DNA of 64,000 nt from Nymphaea colorata. Lineage: Eukaryota; Streptophyta; Magnoliopsida; Nymphaeales; Nymphaeaceae. Location: NCBI RefSeq assembly GCF_008831285.2, contig NC_045144.1, positions 11,573,672 to 11,637,671 of the forward strand, given 5' to 3'. Shown here one piece after another: positions 20,175-33,222 of the stretch (positions are counted from its first letter, which is position 1; the number at the start of each line of letters is the position of its first letter). The translations under genes were made by a program, and so were the position numbers. The notes below the pieces were generated by a model. The model did no database searches, was not told the DNA's origin, and was given only the letters and a program-made list of their open reading frames with translations.

Positions 20175-23100
20175 TGTTAACACCCCAAATTTTTCCACAT
20201 CAAAATTGAAGCAATGTGAAAATTTCACAAAAGAATTGTGAAAATTTGCAATTTCAAAGCCAATTTCGAATCTAAAGAACAATTAGATTCAAATCGTGAA
20301 TTTAACCCGATACACGAATCCCAATGCAGGATTACGAGTCCAAATTCAATTGCAAATGTCATTTGAAATCCAAATCCAATTGCAAAATGCAAATTTTGAC
20401 TTAGATCCAAGAATTGGATCTAATTCAGTCTAAAATGCTACGTGGGACCCACGTGTGGGCCCCACCTAGCCCGTGTGGTCAAGAGCCCCCCAGGGGCCAT
20501 GCCCCCCTCCATGTCAAAAAAAAATAATAAATAAATATTTTCTCTCAAATTAATTGAAGAAAAGTCATTTTCAAGAAGAAATAAAGGAGAAACCTAGGAA
20601 AAGAGAGACATTTATGTCTCTCTCTCTTCTTTAACCAGATCCTCCTTAAAGAAAAAAATCATTTCAAGGAAGCAATTACTAGACTGGTCAAACTCACCTA
20701 ACCTACTTAATCCAAGTAGGTTTGACCCGGGTGCACTCAAATGTGGTGCCAATTCCAGCTAGGTTCGGTCACATGGGCTCAACATAGTCAAAACGTAAGT
20801 CTGTCTCATGATCCAATTAATGGACGAAAATAGACTTTGACCGAACCAAACCCACTTTGACTAAACTCAGTCAAAGTACAATTTAGCTCAATTAAGAGCT
20901 TTCTTGACCCAAATTTATCAAATTACCTCAAATAAAGTCAAACTACTTGCAAATGAGCTTTGACTTTGGTCAATTGGTCGAAATTGATCAATTTGGACAA
21001 TTTTGCCCTTCTGCGGTCAACTTAAGATTAAAAAGCCTAAAATGGTTTATGAAAGGCAAATAAACATTTGAATTTGTCAAATGCTTGAATCAAATACCAA
21101 ATTTAAATTGAATTTCTCAAGTGAAAGTTTGATTCAGTTGAAATCCATTTTCAATCAAGTTTTGGACGAAAATACCCTTTTCGAACCAAATTTGATAAAA
21201 TTTTTAAATTTTATTAAAATTTAAATTTAATTATCATAATTCAATGGCATTTGGAGCTTAGTAACTAGGTTTTAACCTTATAAGCTGATTTCAAACAAAA
21301 AAAAATAAATAGTACAAAATAAGGGCAAAACCCTGTAAGGGCATTTTCGTCCAAAATTTTGGTCAAAATGGTCACCTAGGTCTGAACCCAAGTTGACCAA
21401 ACCTAGCCCAGCCCACCTAGCTCGTGGAAATGGGCTGAGAAATGGTCAATTAGAGCCTTTAAAGTCTATTTAACTCATTTTACAGTCCCCCAAGGTCTTA
21501 AGTAGTTCCCAAGGTGAGTTAAGAAGGTGGTTGACCCACCTCCTCCTCTATATAAACCTCCCCTTGGCCACTAAGGGGAGGACGAATTTTGAAGCATTCT
21601 ATCAAATTGCTGCAGCAAGGAGCTAGGAGGGGAAGCCAAGGAAGAGAGAAGAGGTTCGTCCAAGCCCCCTTCCCCTTTTTCTCCCATTCTCTTCTTCACT
21701 TTCTCTATTCTCCCCATTGATTTTGCTAAGTTAGGTGCTTAAGTGAACCCTTACTTAGGATTTTCGTGGTGAGAAGCCCTCTTTACCACTCCAAATTCCA
21801 GCAAGCAAGCTATTTCTTATTCTAGCTTTGCTAAGCTTGAATCCACGGTTGGATTCTTGCTTAGGATTGCTTGGGTTAGAAAACAAGTGAAGACGAAAGA
21901 CAAACATCAAGACCGACCGCAAGGTAGGTGATCTTAACTCACTTCTCTTCTACTTTAGCTTATTGTTGATTTATTTTAATTCCAACAATTCGTGGGAGGG
22001 TTTATTTTCATTTGCTTACGGCTGGGAATGATGTCCAGCTAAGGGAAACCTACGCTTCAATGTACATGTTAATGCATAATGCATGCATATGTCGGTTTTT
22101 CTTAATATGACCCAAGTATCAAATTTCGAAATGGGCCCCAAGGCCACGTCCCTTTCAAAGGAACCAACTTAATACCATTTTGAACTCCCTACCATGAGAG
22201 AATCCCACGGTGAGAAAGTGATTTTGCTACATCACGTATGATGAAATGCCTATAAGGGATGGATACGTTTTTATGAATGTGATCCACCCTTGCATGGCGA
22301 AATGATGGACGAATAAGCTTGAGTATTGTTTTATTTTCTTTCTTATTCACAGTCATTTTGATTCATGTCTTTCATTTAATTAATCAAGGGTAGTAGGGAA
22401 GATTTGAAACAAGTTCTCAATCTTCCTACATAAAAGAACCCAGCCATGAATCATCATGATTCATGAGTCATGCGGTCCCTTGATAAAATTTCATTTTGAA
22501 AAGTAAGGTACGTATATGTATACATTGTTATATATGTACATATATGCATCCGATTTCTTGTCAAAATTACATTCCTCCCTTAAAATCAGGTTGGAACATG
22601 TTTCCAAACCGGTCTTTAAGGAAATTGGCCATTTTTATTGATTTTTCTAGTGCAAGATTATAAATTACTTTCATTTCATTTTACTTAATTTCAGCAAACC
22701 CATACGTAAGATGTATGTATGTTGTTGAAATCAGACCATGTTTTATAGGAATTGGTTTAAGAATATCAAAATTTACGTATTTGAAATACCAACCATCCTA
22801 GAATCATCCAAAGGAGTTGATGATTTCATTACTACGAAATCTGGAATTTGAATAGATTTGAAAAACTCATTGTTTCTATCTAAGAAACAAGTCCTTATTG
22901 GAATCAATGTCCACAATTTTCAGCTATTTAAATCAACACAAGGTCTGATTTTTAGCTATTTTGAGACAAAAGTGGACGTCATCCATGTCTCCCATCCGTT
23001 TCAAAGATTGAACTTGACATCATTTATATATTTTCATCATTTTGATAATTTTATGTCAAGCCTCAAGCTTATGGACTACATCTCTAATTCATGTGCTTAA

Positions 23101-23978
23101 TCATATAATGAGCACATATAGAGAAAGTCCTACATTTTAATCAATCTTCATGTATAGATTGTATGACGTGCAATACGGACTTTGAGAGATTATGAGGGAG
23201 TGAAGAATGTATGTTTCATATGAATGAATCTTGATGGATTATGAGAGAGAGAAGAATGAATGTTCCATATAGTTTCCATTCTCGTTTCATGCATTCACTT
23301 TCACTCAAAATCAATGGCACCACATGCACATTCTCAAGAAATTAAGTGATTCAAATTTAAGTTGCAAAAAGTGACCAAGTCATATTGCAATGAGAATTTG
23401 TAAACTTCACTTAACTTCAAAAGAAAACACAAGCAATGCATTCATAATCTTTTGGCCAAAGTGCATTTGAAAAACAACATGTTTTCTAACAATTTGGAAC
23501 CTATGTTCTTTCAAAAGAATGAATTCTACAAATCACATGATTTGACAAAAGAAGAGTTCAAAATCAATTTTTATCATAAGATGATCATCATCATCTAGAG
23601 TTCACAACAAAGAACTCAATTCCAAATCTTCAAAAATCCTCAAGAATTATGTGTTTCAAATAACACCAAAACAAAGGATTTTAAACCAACTTGAAAACCC
23701 CCAATATTCAAATTCATTTATTCAAAAAAATGAATTTCGGTTCTTGAATCCAAAACCTCAATGCATAAGCATATAGGACTTACATCAATAACTCGTATAT
23801 GATCCAAATGATCTTTAGTCCTTGGTCTAATTACCCCTGTTAAAGGCGGCAGGAACGGTTGGACCTCGTACCGACGAGCGGATCCCTTTCTCTTGAAAAT
23901 TTTCTCAAAACCCCAATTTTAAAAGAATTTTGCTGACTCGCATTTCGACCTTCTTGAAAAGGGAGTGGGGTGCGAACA
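20175..23978 (+). mobile_element. Solo LTR A, copy 2
   Basis: Same element as 7903-11730, 3804 bp instead of 3828 because of scattered short deletions in its first half. TSD GTTGG at 20170-20174 and 23979-23983. TATA box at 21549-21556, putative donor GT at 21924. Confidence 0.85.
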
Positions 23979-23983
23979 GTTGG

Positions 23984-25357
23984 TCAAGGAAGTTCATCTT
24001 TCATGCCGACGATTTCTATAGCACCTTCTTGCATAAGATAAACTTGAAGCTTAATGGTTGGTCAAGGAAGTTCATCTTTCATGCCGATAGACTGTGCTTC
24101 ATCAAAGGAGTGACCTACCAACCTTCTACTTTTGGGCAAAAGCTTTCAAGATTTTTAAGGGAACAATAAAATAATTAAGATACTAATGTGCAACTTTTTT
24201 GTAGGGAGAAACTGAAGCAAAATGTCGTCGTCATCTTATAAATTGAGAGTACATCCGTTTACCCTATGTTGAAGGGAGTGCCAACATGAAAGATATAAGG
24301 GGTACAAATTAAACATTCATAATATAGTGGACTATAAAGACATGGATGGATAATTTGACTTCAGCCACCTTAGTTCGAAGTAATATGTTCAGCTGAGTCT
24401 AGGCCTCAATCATCTGTGATTGACCCGAGGCCTTTTGCTTCATATGCGCAACTCCCTGCTCCACTCATGTGTGCTTAAGCTTGCCCCTTGGCTATTGGAG
24501 GAACTGACGTGACACTTTCACTGCCTCTTGGGGTTTCTTATCATTCCTTGCCCTCTTTGTCTGCATATGTCACTCAGCCCTGAAATAGTGCATGAGACGA
24601 AGTGTCTCATTGCTTAACGAAAGACCAAGTCTCTTACCCCAATGCAGTCTTCTTTGTCCTATCATCAACAACAGATTAATAACATCCCAATTAGACGTTT
24701 TACCTAGACCCATAAACCGAAACTCATTTTTTGTAGATGATATGAAGAATGGTTGTTGGAATATGCATGGCTTCAATGCACTCAACGTGCATCAATATTT
24801 TGCAACTAGACGTATCTACTTGGAATGCAGACTATGGCCATAGTATAATCCAAAATGTCTGACATTGTCTTAACTGTGGTAAACCAATTCTGAGAAGGTG
24901 CTTTGTTTTGCTTCAAATTGATGGTGGGCTATGCTGGTGGAATGATTGTTTTGTAGGACACTTTGGTCTTGCCATCTTTTGTAGATACTGTGCCCCTATT
25001 CCTCTAAACCCCACTATAATGACATGTGGAAAATTTGTAGAGGATCTCTCCCTCAGCCGGTGTGGCTCCTAAGAAATGATATGGCCTTTGGAGGCAGGCT
25101 TGCAAACATGAGATCTTTGGAGATGGATATACGCTTTGACATTTGTGATACTTATACATGGGGAGAATAGGGAATCAACTTAAAAAGTTTATTGTTTTTG
25201 TTTGTTTTTCACTGCGAGTGTGTGTGGTGATGCATCCTGTTTTGCCTGATCTTTTGCCACTGGTATGTGGCTTCTTGCTTTCTTGTCTCCAACCACTTGT
25301 TGGTGGCATTAGTAATGTAAAGTACCCATTTCTCTCTCTCTCTCTCTCTCTCTAAAC
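23984..25357 (+). mobile_element. LINE ORF2 relic, thumb and C-terminal part, copy 2
   Basis: Duplicate of 11736-13110: third 78-bp unit, RLCFIKGV motif, RNDMAFGGRLANMRSLE stretch and the terminal (CT)n run near 25331. Practically identical to copy 1 in this central zone. Confidence 0.6.
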
Positions 25358-25793
25358 TTAAAATTCACATAGACTGGAAGTGTGTGATAAAACTTATAAA
25401 AACATGTAAGCCAATAAAAATACTCTATCCCTCTCACTCTCTCAGTTGCTTTTCTCTCTCTACAAATACAAATGATCTATATCCAAGTACAATGAAAGTA
25501 AATCACATAAAACATGTAATAAATATGTCATATAAAAACACGTAAAGCAATGAAAACATACTCTCTCTCTCACTCTCTCACACACAAGCCCTTTCTCTCT
25601 CTACAAATAAAAAACTGACATAATATCCAAGTGCAATAAAAAAATACATATAAGACAAGCAAAAAATATACAAGCCAAAGAATACTTTCTCTATCATTTC
25701 TCTCGCTTGTTCTTTCTCCCACTATAAATACACAGAACATCCTAAAGTCCACATATTATAAAAGAAAATATCATTATATTATAAAGAACATAA
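25358..25793. other. Low-complexity CT/AT blocks, copy 2
   Basis: Same as 13111-13547; no gene. Confidence 0.4.
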
Positions 25794-25798
25794 ACATG

Positions 25799-26025
25799 TG
25801 TAGGATGACTACCGAAACCGTTAGAATTTTGAAGATAAAATCTTCTTTATTAGTCAAGATATTGTTTCCAATTCTGTTGTAACTGAGAATCCATTGTAAC
25901 TCCATATCCCTAATTTCTTGCTACCGTGTATATTAAGATAGAAAGTTGTCAACAACAATATACAGAATATACGACTCTTCCTGTTGAGCCTCTTCTTCTC
26001 CTTCATTCTTAAGGTTAATTTCACA
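25799..26025 (+). repeat. Copia 5' LTR, copy 2
   Basis: 227 bp, TG...CA. Differs from the 3' LTR at about eight positions, seen by eye. Confidence 0.95.
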
Positions 26026-26037
26026 TGGTATCAGAGC
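26026..26037 (+). promoter_or_regulatory. Primer binding site (tRNA-iMet), copy 2
   Basis: TGGTATCAGAGC directly after the 5' LTR. Confidence 0.95.
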
Positions 26038-26141
26038 ACCCGTGTGGGTAAGAGAGTTGGCTTTCTACTCTCTTGTTTCTCTGTTTTGTGCCCGGTTCTT
26101 CATTCTGCTGTGCCCTGTTTTTTTTTTTTCATCCTGCTCTC

Positions 26142-29100
26142 ATGGCTACCGCGTCGGGCGTTCATAATAATGGTGATGATCAAATTGAAGCCAACACGTC
26201 ACCCTTCCTCCTGCACCACTCGGATAATCCTGGTGCTATCCTTGTGACCAGTCCTTTAGTCGGTGACAACTATGCAACATGGCAGAGGGCCATGAAGATG
26301 GCCTTAAGTGCAAAGAACAAATTTGGGTTCGTTGATGGTTCCACTCCCAAACCTCCGCTAAACAGTCCAGACCACAAAGCTTGGATCCGCTGCAATGATC
26401 TGGTACATTCATGGCTTCTCAACTCACTCTCAAAGGAAATCACTAACAGCGTTATCTATGCCAATGAGGCTCGTGAGGTATGGAATGACCTACAAGATCG
26501 TTTTTCTCAAGGTAATGCTTCTCGTATTTACCAATTGAAGAAGATGGTTTCTGATCTACGACAAGAGCATTGCTCCTTACCAAATTATTTTACTCGTCTA
26601 AAGACTTTATGGGATGAAATTGCTTCATATTCTACTGCCCCTACATTCTCTTGTGGTGCTTTTAAAGAGTTCAATTTCTGTCAAGATCGTGAGAAAGTGT
26701 ATCAATTTTTGATGGGCCTCAATGAATCGTATGGCAACATTAGAAGCCAGATTCTTGCTATAGATCCATTACCCAATATTAACAAGGTTTACTCCCTTGT
26801 GTTGCAAGAGGAAACTCGGTGACTACTAGTTCCACAACTCTTAAGTTCTGAAAATACTGCGTTAGCAGTAACCTCGTTGCCTTCTTATAACAAAAACTTT
26901 CAGCCAAGAGGACAACAGTACACGAGGAACAGGCCACGTCCCAAATGTGACCATTGTGGACAACTTGGGCATATCCAAGCACGCTGTTATGCATTACATG
27001 ACTACCCACCTAACCATCCAAAATCTAGAGCTTCACCTGAAATGGCTAAAGGCAGACACACTCAGAATGGATCCTCGGCAAATGTCACTACTGCTGCAAC
27101 AGTTCTCTCCCAACTGACTAAAGATCAAATCAGAAAATTAATGGCATGGCTTAGTGCTGATGACAAACCTGCTGCCGCAAACGTTGCAGGTAAGCATACA
27201 CTCAATTTCTCCCATCATTTACCTTGGATTATTGATATCGGAGCCTCAGGCCATATGACCCCCCAACTTCACTTGATGTCCAATGTCATTCCACTACCCA
27301 AGGTTCGTCTTATTAATCTTCCAAATGGCCAGCAACTTTCAGCTACTCATACAGGAACCATAAAACTCCAGCCGAATCTCATACTTATAGACGTCCTTTA
27401 CATACCATAATTTAAATACAATCTATTGTCAATTCCTAAACTCACCAAAACCATTGACTATGCTGCTGTTTTTCTCTCATCTTGCTGTCTCTTTCAGGAC
27501 CGTTTGTCGAAGAGGTTGATTGGAGTGGGTAGCTTATGTGGCGGATTGTACCATCTACGATTATCGGCCAGTTCTCATGCTCTCTCTGTTTCTTCCCTTA
27601 ATAAGTCTCATGTTTGGCATATGAGACTTGGACACCCGTCGTTTGACAAAACTCAATCTTTGAATTCTGATGTTCTTATTTCCAAGCATGAATTTCTATG
27701 TGATGCTTGTCATAAAGCTAAGTTCTCTCGCTTGCCCTTTTCTCATAGTAGTAGTAGAGCGAGTTTCCCATTTGCATTGCTTCACTGCGATATTTGGGGA
27801 GGATATGCCACGCCCTCACATACTGGAGCACACTACTTTCTCACTATAGTTGATGATTTCTCTTGTGCAACTTGGGTCTTCTTGATGTGCTTTAAGTCTG
27901 AAACCTTTTCTTGTTTCACTCGGTTCCATGCTATGGTAGAAAACCAATTTCATACCAAAATTAAATGTCTTCGAAGTGATAATGGTTCAGAATTTATCGT
28001 AAATAATATGCAAGAATTTCTTTATATACATGGGATAGAACACCAAACTTCATGTGTTGCGACACTGCAACAAAATGGAAGAGTTGAAAGAAAACATCGT
28101 CACTTAATTGAAGTCGCCCGAGCGCTTCGTTTTCATGCACACTTACCTATTAAGTTTTGGGGTGAATGTATTTTAACAACCACATTCTTGATTAATTGTC
28201 TCCCATCCCCTATTTTGAATAATAAATCTCCTTTTGAACTCTTGTTTCATAAAACACCCATCTATGAAGATTTATGTGTCTTTGGATGTCTATGTTATGC
28301 TCGAAATATGAGTGTACCCCGAGATAAATTTACTACACGTGCATATAGATGCATTTTTGTAGGATATCCTTCAAATAAAAAAGGATATAAAGTCTATAAT
28401 CTTGACTCCAAAGAAATTTTTATAAGTTGCGATGTGGTATTTTATGAAGGCCGGTTCCCATTCCAATTTCAAAATGATGATGGTTTGAACTCACCTGTGC
28501 TGCCAACACCACAAGAAGACTATGTGAGTGAAGAAAGTGACTCTCCAATTGTAAGTGTGCACGAGCCAGCTCCACCAATGTTGCCACCCATTCCACCTAC
28601 CCATCTCGTTTCTACTGAACCAGTCAATCATCATAATTCTTCCATTTCATCCCAACCTGAACCCACCATACGAAAATAAAGTCGCCCAAGACACCCACCT
28701 TCCTATCTCAATCAATATGTGTGCTCAAAAGTGATGGTATCAGATTCGATGCCTAAGGATCCTCACTCCATGACGCCTTCTTCAGGTACACGGTATCCCA
28801 TTCAGAATTATCTTTACCATTCTAAGTTTTCCCCACCACACTTTGCATTTTTGACCTCTATTTTGAGTGATGCTGAACTTAGCTCGTATGCGGAAGCGGT
28901 GCAACATCAACACTGGCGCCAAGCTATGGCTGATGAGATCCATGCTCTCCAACAGAATACCACCTGGTCTCTTACTACCCTACCTCCAAATAAAAACCCA
29001 ATTGGATGTTGTTGGGTATATAAAGTCAAACGGAGGTCTGATGGTACCATCAAATGCTACAAAGCCCGACTTGTAGCAAAAGGGTATATACAAATTGAGG

Positions 29101-30417
29101 GTATCGATTTTCATGAGACTTTTGCTCCAGTCGCAAAGCTTACTACCATAAGGACTTTACTTGCGGTTGCTGCAACTCGTCAATGGCCCCTATATCAAAT
29201 GGACGTTAGTAATGCATTCATACATGGGGAGCTGCACGAAGAAGTTTATATGACCATTCCTCCAGGCCTTCTTCGTAAGGGGGAGTATTCCAGTACTACG
29301 GTTTGTCACCTCCATAAGTCCTTATATGGACTTAAACAATCACCACGTAACTGGTTTCACAAGCTCATGACTGCCCTTAAGGATGCTCATTTTATTCAAT
29401 CTAATGCATATTACACATTATTCACTCGGCACTCTGGAAATCAATTTATTGCTATCCTAGTGTATGTGGATGATCTTATTATTATAGGAAATGATGAGCA
29501 AGGTATTTCTTGAATCAAGATCTTTTTACACTCCAGATTCCATATAAAAGATCTAGGAAATCTCAAGTATTTCCTAGGAATTGAGGTTGCTCGAGCGCCA
29601 TCCAGGGTATTTTTAAATCAAAGAAAGTATGCATTGGAGATTCTTTCTGACGCTGGTCTATTAGGAGCAAAACCAGCCGATTTCCCTATGGATTAAAAAC
29701 TGAAACTAACTCCAGATGAAGGTGAACCGATTAAAGACCCAGCTATGTATCGAAGGTTAGTAGGGCGCTTGATCTATTTGACCATTACTCATCTAGAGAT
29801 AACATATTCAGTTCATACGTTAAGTCAATTTATGCAATCACCACGACTTCCACATTATGAAGCAGCTCTTCGCATACTAAGATACTTAAAATCATCTCCT
29901 AGAAAAGGTATCTTTCTATCATCATCTAGTGAAATGCAGTTAAGAGCGTATTGTGATTCTGATTGGGCGAGCTGTCCTTCAAGTCGGAAATCAGTAAGTG
30001 GTTTTGTGGTTTTTCTTGGCAAAAGTCCAATCTCATGGAAGTCAAAGAAGCAAACTACTGTAGCCAGATCATCCGCAGAAGCGGAATATCAATCGATGGC
30101 TATTGCTGCATGCGAAATTGTATGGTTGAAGGCACTATTAAAGGATTTGGATGTACACCATCACAAACCAATAAGTCTATATTGTGACAATCAAGCAACC
30201 TTGTATATCTCCAAAAATCCAGTTTTCCGAACGAACAAAACATATAGAACTGGATTGTCATTTTGTTCGAGAGAAGGTTCAACAAAAAATAATTCAATCT
30301 CAACATGTATCCACGTCATTGCAGCTGGCTGATATTTTCACAAAACCATTGGGCAGGGATATGTTTCAAAGCTTGAAGGCCAAGTTGGGTGTCACAGATC
30401 TGCACACTCCAACTTGA
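26142..30417 (+). pseudogene. Copia Gag-Pol polyprotein, five nonsense codons, copy 2
   Basis: From the ATG at 26142 to about 30228 everything is in one frame except for stops: TGA 26820 (after the gag core), TAA 27408 (YIP*FKYNLLS, between protease and integrase), TAA 28677 (linker after integrase), TGA 29511 (after YVDD) and TAA 29694 (MD*KLKLTP). A frameshift near 30228 (NPVF / ERTKHIE junction) moves the last RNase H residues to another frame. Domains: UBN2 gag, CCHC knuckle, protease (DIGAS), HHCC pre-integrase and DDE integrase (27610-28250), RT 29010-29500, RNase H 29940-30230. The intact frame between stops, with near-normal motifs, suggests few mutations since the last functional ancestor. 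It cannot make a full polyprotein. Confidence 0.92.
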
Positions 30418-30424
30418 GGGGGAG
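30414..30424 (+). promoter_or_regulatory. Polypurine tract, copy 2
   Basis: TTGAGGGGGAG abutting the 3' LTR. Confidence 0.9.
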
Positions 30425-30651
30425 TGTAGGATGACTACCGAAACCGTTAGAATTTTGAAGATAAAATCTTCTTTATTAGTCAAGATATTGTTTTCAATTC
30501 TGTTGTAACTGAGAATCCGTTGTAACTCCATATCCCTAATTTCTTGCTACCGTGTATATTAAGAGAGAAAGTTGTCAATAACAATGTACAAAATATACGA
30601 CTCTTCCTGTTGAGCCTCTTCTTCTCCTTCTTTCTTATGGTTAATTTCACA
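30425..30651 (+). repeat. Copia 3' LTR, copy 2
   Basis: 227 bp; followed by ACATG. Confidence 0.95.
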
Positions 30652-30656
30652 ACATG

Positions 30657-31477
30657 TAAGTGAAAAACTACAAGAAAAGAAGATAGAGGAGCGTCTTTCA
30701 CAAAATAGCAGGATAACTCATATTTTTCATTTTCCAATACCTATTATCTAGAATGTGAATAATTATTATGTGCAAGAAAAAAAAAAGAAACTGTTGGTCC
30801 TGCTCCATGGCTTGTGGAAACATGCAAGCTGGTTCAATTAAGCAAATAACCTGGAATTGTATTCTTCGGAATGGACTTGGTGGGTGCTAATCAAAATGGG
30901 TAAAAGGAGAAAAAAAAACCGACAATTAATGCTTTTTCTCTTGATGTATTCAAAGATACATGGCCTATAAGGAACCAAGCATAAAACAATGTTTTCCTTG
31001 CTTATCAACTTTTTCTTTGCCAAATAAAAGAGGTTGACAAAGAGAAGGAATAAGCATGCAAGACCGTGATGGAAGAGAAAGTGAGAACTACCCACTATAG
31101 AAAGCAAAGCAAATCAAACAATAGTCTTCAAAGGGAAAACCAGCCGCAAGTTGTTCAGCTTTATAGCATGCATAACACAGAGCATGCCATGGATTATGCA
31201 ATTTCTAGCTTTCAACAAGTGCTTTGTTTTTTCACTAAACAAAATTGAGGTGTAAAAAAAAAAGAATAAGAAAAAACCCATTGAATGATAGACTTTCTGC
31301 AAGGATGCCAAACCAATAATTGGTCAAAATGATCAAATGATTAAATTCAACTGAGAAGGTTGTGCTACCCAAATTCCATTAAGACTTTGTTGGTTGGCAG
31401 AAACTCATTGAAAAATAACAAATCCTCATAAGAAAGCTGAATCCAAAAGCAAAAAAAAGAGGCAAATACTTGTGGGC
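30657..31477. other. No gene seen, copy 2
   Basis: Counterpart of 18400-19213 with single-base differences, mostly in A/T runs. Confidence 0.35.
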
Positions 31478-31733
31478 CTATGTTACCAGGGTGCGGCATG
31501 AAAGAACACGCACCCACGTCGACGCGACGTGGGTGCGGGTGCGACCCAGATTCGCACCCAAACCACACCACGTTAATGTGAGTTTTTTTTTGTTTTTTTA
31601 AATAAATTTGATATTATTAATATATTATAATAATATATTAATAATAATAATAAATATTTTTACTGCACTGCCGTACCTAAATTTTTTGAGATGTGTCGCG
31701 CCGGCACCCGCACCCCGCATCTTGGTGACACAG
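31478..31733. mobile_element. hAT-type MITE, copy 2
   Basis: Same MITE as 19214-19472 (256 bp here) with 8-bp flanks TTGTGGGC and CTGTGGGC. The 13-bp palindrome is at 31509-31537. Confidence 0.65.
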
Positions 31734-32149
31734 CTGTGGGCATGCCTACAAGACTTTAGAACCTTGAAGATGAGTTGATTTCTTCCACAAGTAAGGTCAA
31801 GGGTTCAGTGTTGCACAAGCTAAAACAATAGGGCGTACATGGCACCAAGCTACTGATGTTAACCATTTTAAGAAACACTTGGAGTGCATCAACATGATAA
31901 AGAAGATACAAATATATCCCTATACTATATGTTTGATGAAGAAGAAGAAATGCATATTAGTGCTTGTCATTGAATCTTGAAGAGAGGAGAACGCAGAAGT
32001 AAACCCAGAGTCTCTAGCAAACCTTGCTGCAAAAAAGAAAAAACATAAAAAAAAAAAGCAAGAAGAATAAGGAGGATGAAGATGAAGTCGCTGAAGGGCA
32101 TTTTGCAACATAATATTTGCTCAAAGCACAGGGTCACTACTCCCACGAT
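31734..32149. other. No gene seen, end of duplicated block
   Basis: Last part of the overlap with copy 1. Lys/Glu-rich open stretch without recognisable family. Confidence 0.3.
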
Positions 32150-33222
32150 CGTCTTCTTCGATAAGGCCTGGCTCGTAGACACCCCCCTTAGCCACCACTA
32201 ACACCCTCTACTATGACCCAAGCCTTTATAAAGGCAGTAGATGGAGCAACCATTACTAAGAAAGAGCCTCTACAAAGGCAATAGATTGAGCAACCACTGC
32301 TGGAATACCTGCGTCAGCAGCACCAACACCAGAGTGAGACTGCAAGGAGAGAATGACCCTCGAGTGAGTTATCAAGGATTTCAAGTGGGGTTTCGAATGA
32401 GCATTCAAAAAAAATGTTCCAAGGGTGGGGGTACAAGTAAGAACACACTTTTGTGTTCTCCAAAGACGCAAGAACACTTTGTCCTCCATGATTTTTCTCC
32501 AGCATTTTATGAGTATCACCTCTTTCCAAGGATAGGGTGTTCTTGGGACATGTTACATATACCAAACGCCCTCATAGTAACGACATTGTCTCTAAAGAAG
32601 CTCGTCTCCACTTGTGGAGAATGTTTTCTTGACATTTAATTTGTTAGATATTTTGTTAGTGTGTCAGATACTGAAGTGCTGCTTGGGCCATTCAGTTTGG
32701 TGGTTTATGTTTTGATGCATGTTGTTTCCTCTGCAATTCTTGTTGGGGTGTTTTGATTGAAAATCTCTCTCTCTCTCTCACTCACACATACATACACCTC
32801 AAGTGATGGGTAGTGCAATTGGTCAAGCTAGGTGGCATGTGAAACCCACATCTTCAGTTAGACTTTGGAGGGCACTATGCTGATGGTATTGAGGAGTGTT
32901 ATATTTATGACTATCACATCACTCAACTGATTTGTTTTGAAATCTAGCTTCTTAAATGCACTAGAAAGGACCAAATTTTCATGTCTGAAAAAATCAATGA
33001 GATCAAAGTGTGAACTATATTTTATGAGGCAACTGTTTCTATTTACAAAAGATTGAGTCAGATTCCAGTGGCTTTTTTATTTGTTCCCTATAGATTTGAG
33101 CAGTTTAAGTTCACTAATTGGGTCTATTTTCCAAAAAAACTAGTTCAAATCTAGCTGAATAGACCAGTCACAAAGCAAAAAAAAGTGTCTGAGGGCACAC
33201 AATTGTACTTTTAAAAATGTAA
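32150..33222. other. Unique sequence after the duplicated block, no gene supported
   Basis: Contains an imperfect 44-bp tandem pair starting at 32221 and 32265 (AAAGGCAGTAGATGGAGCAAC against AAAGGCAATAGATTGAGCAA), and a (CT)n run near 32763. The longest open stretch (32241-32639, 132 codons) has no motif, hydrophobic pattern or family resemblance I recognise; I do not call it a gene. Confidence 0.35.

Larger units (their letters stand above)
25799..30651 (+). mobile_element. Full-length Ty1/copia element, copy 2 (better reading)
   Basis: LTRs 25799-26025 and 30425-30651 (227 bp each), TSD ACATG at 25794-25798 and 30652-30656. Same element as 13553-18394, including the same nonsense codons and the same TSD, so it is the same insertion event and not a second transposition. 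Confidence 0.95.
19984..32149. repeat. 12.2-kb duplicated block, copy 2 (right of N gap)
   Basis: Begins at the first base after the gap with the sequence found at 7711, and leaves homology with copy 1 at 32149, where copy 1 hits the gap. The first 2.9 kb lack about 25 bases relative to copy 1; the last 3.4 kb have about 18 more. The coding part of the copia element is better preserved here, so annotations from 26 kb on should be preferred over copy 1, and copy 1 preferred for 7.7-10.6 kb. Confidence 0.95.

Noticed and set aside
13553-30651. Two independent copia insertions
   Set aside because: Both have the same ACATG target duplication, the same flanks and the same nonsense codons; it is one insertion represented twice by overlapping contigs.
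32241-32639. 132-codon open stretch on the + strand
   Set aside because: No motif, no biased composition, and it overlaps equally long stretches on the other strand; not supported as a gene.
32808-32870. SINE head (TAGTGCAATTGG as A box)
   Set aside because: No convincing B box at the expected distance.
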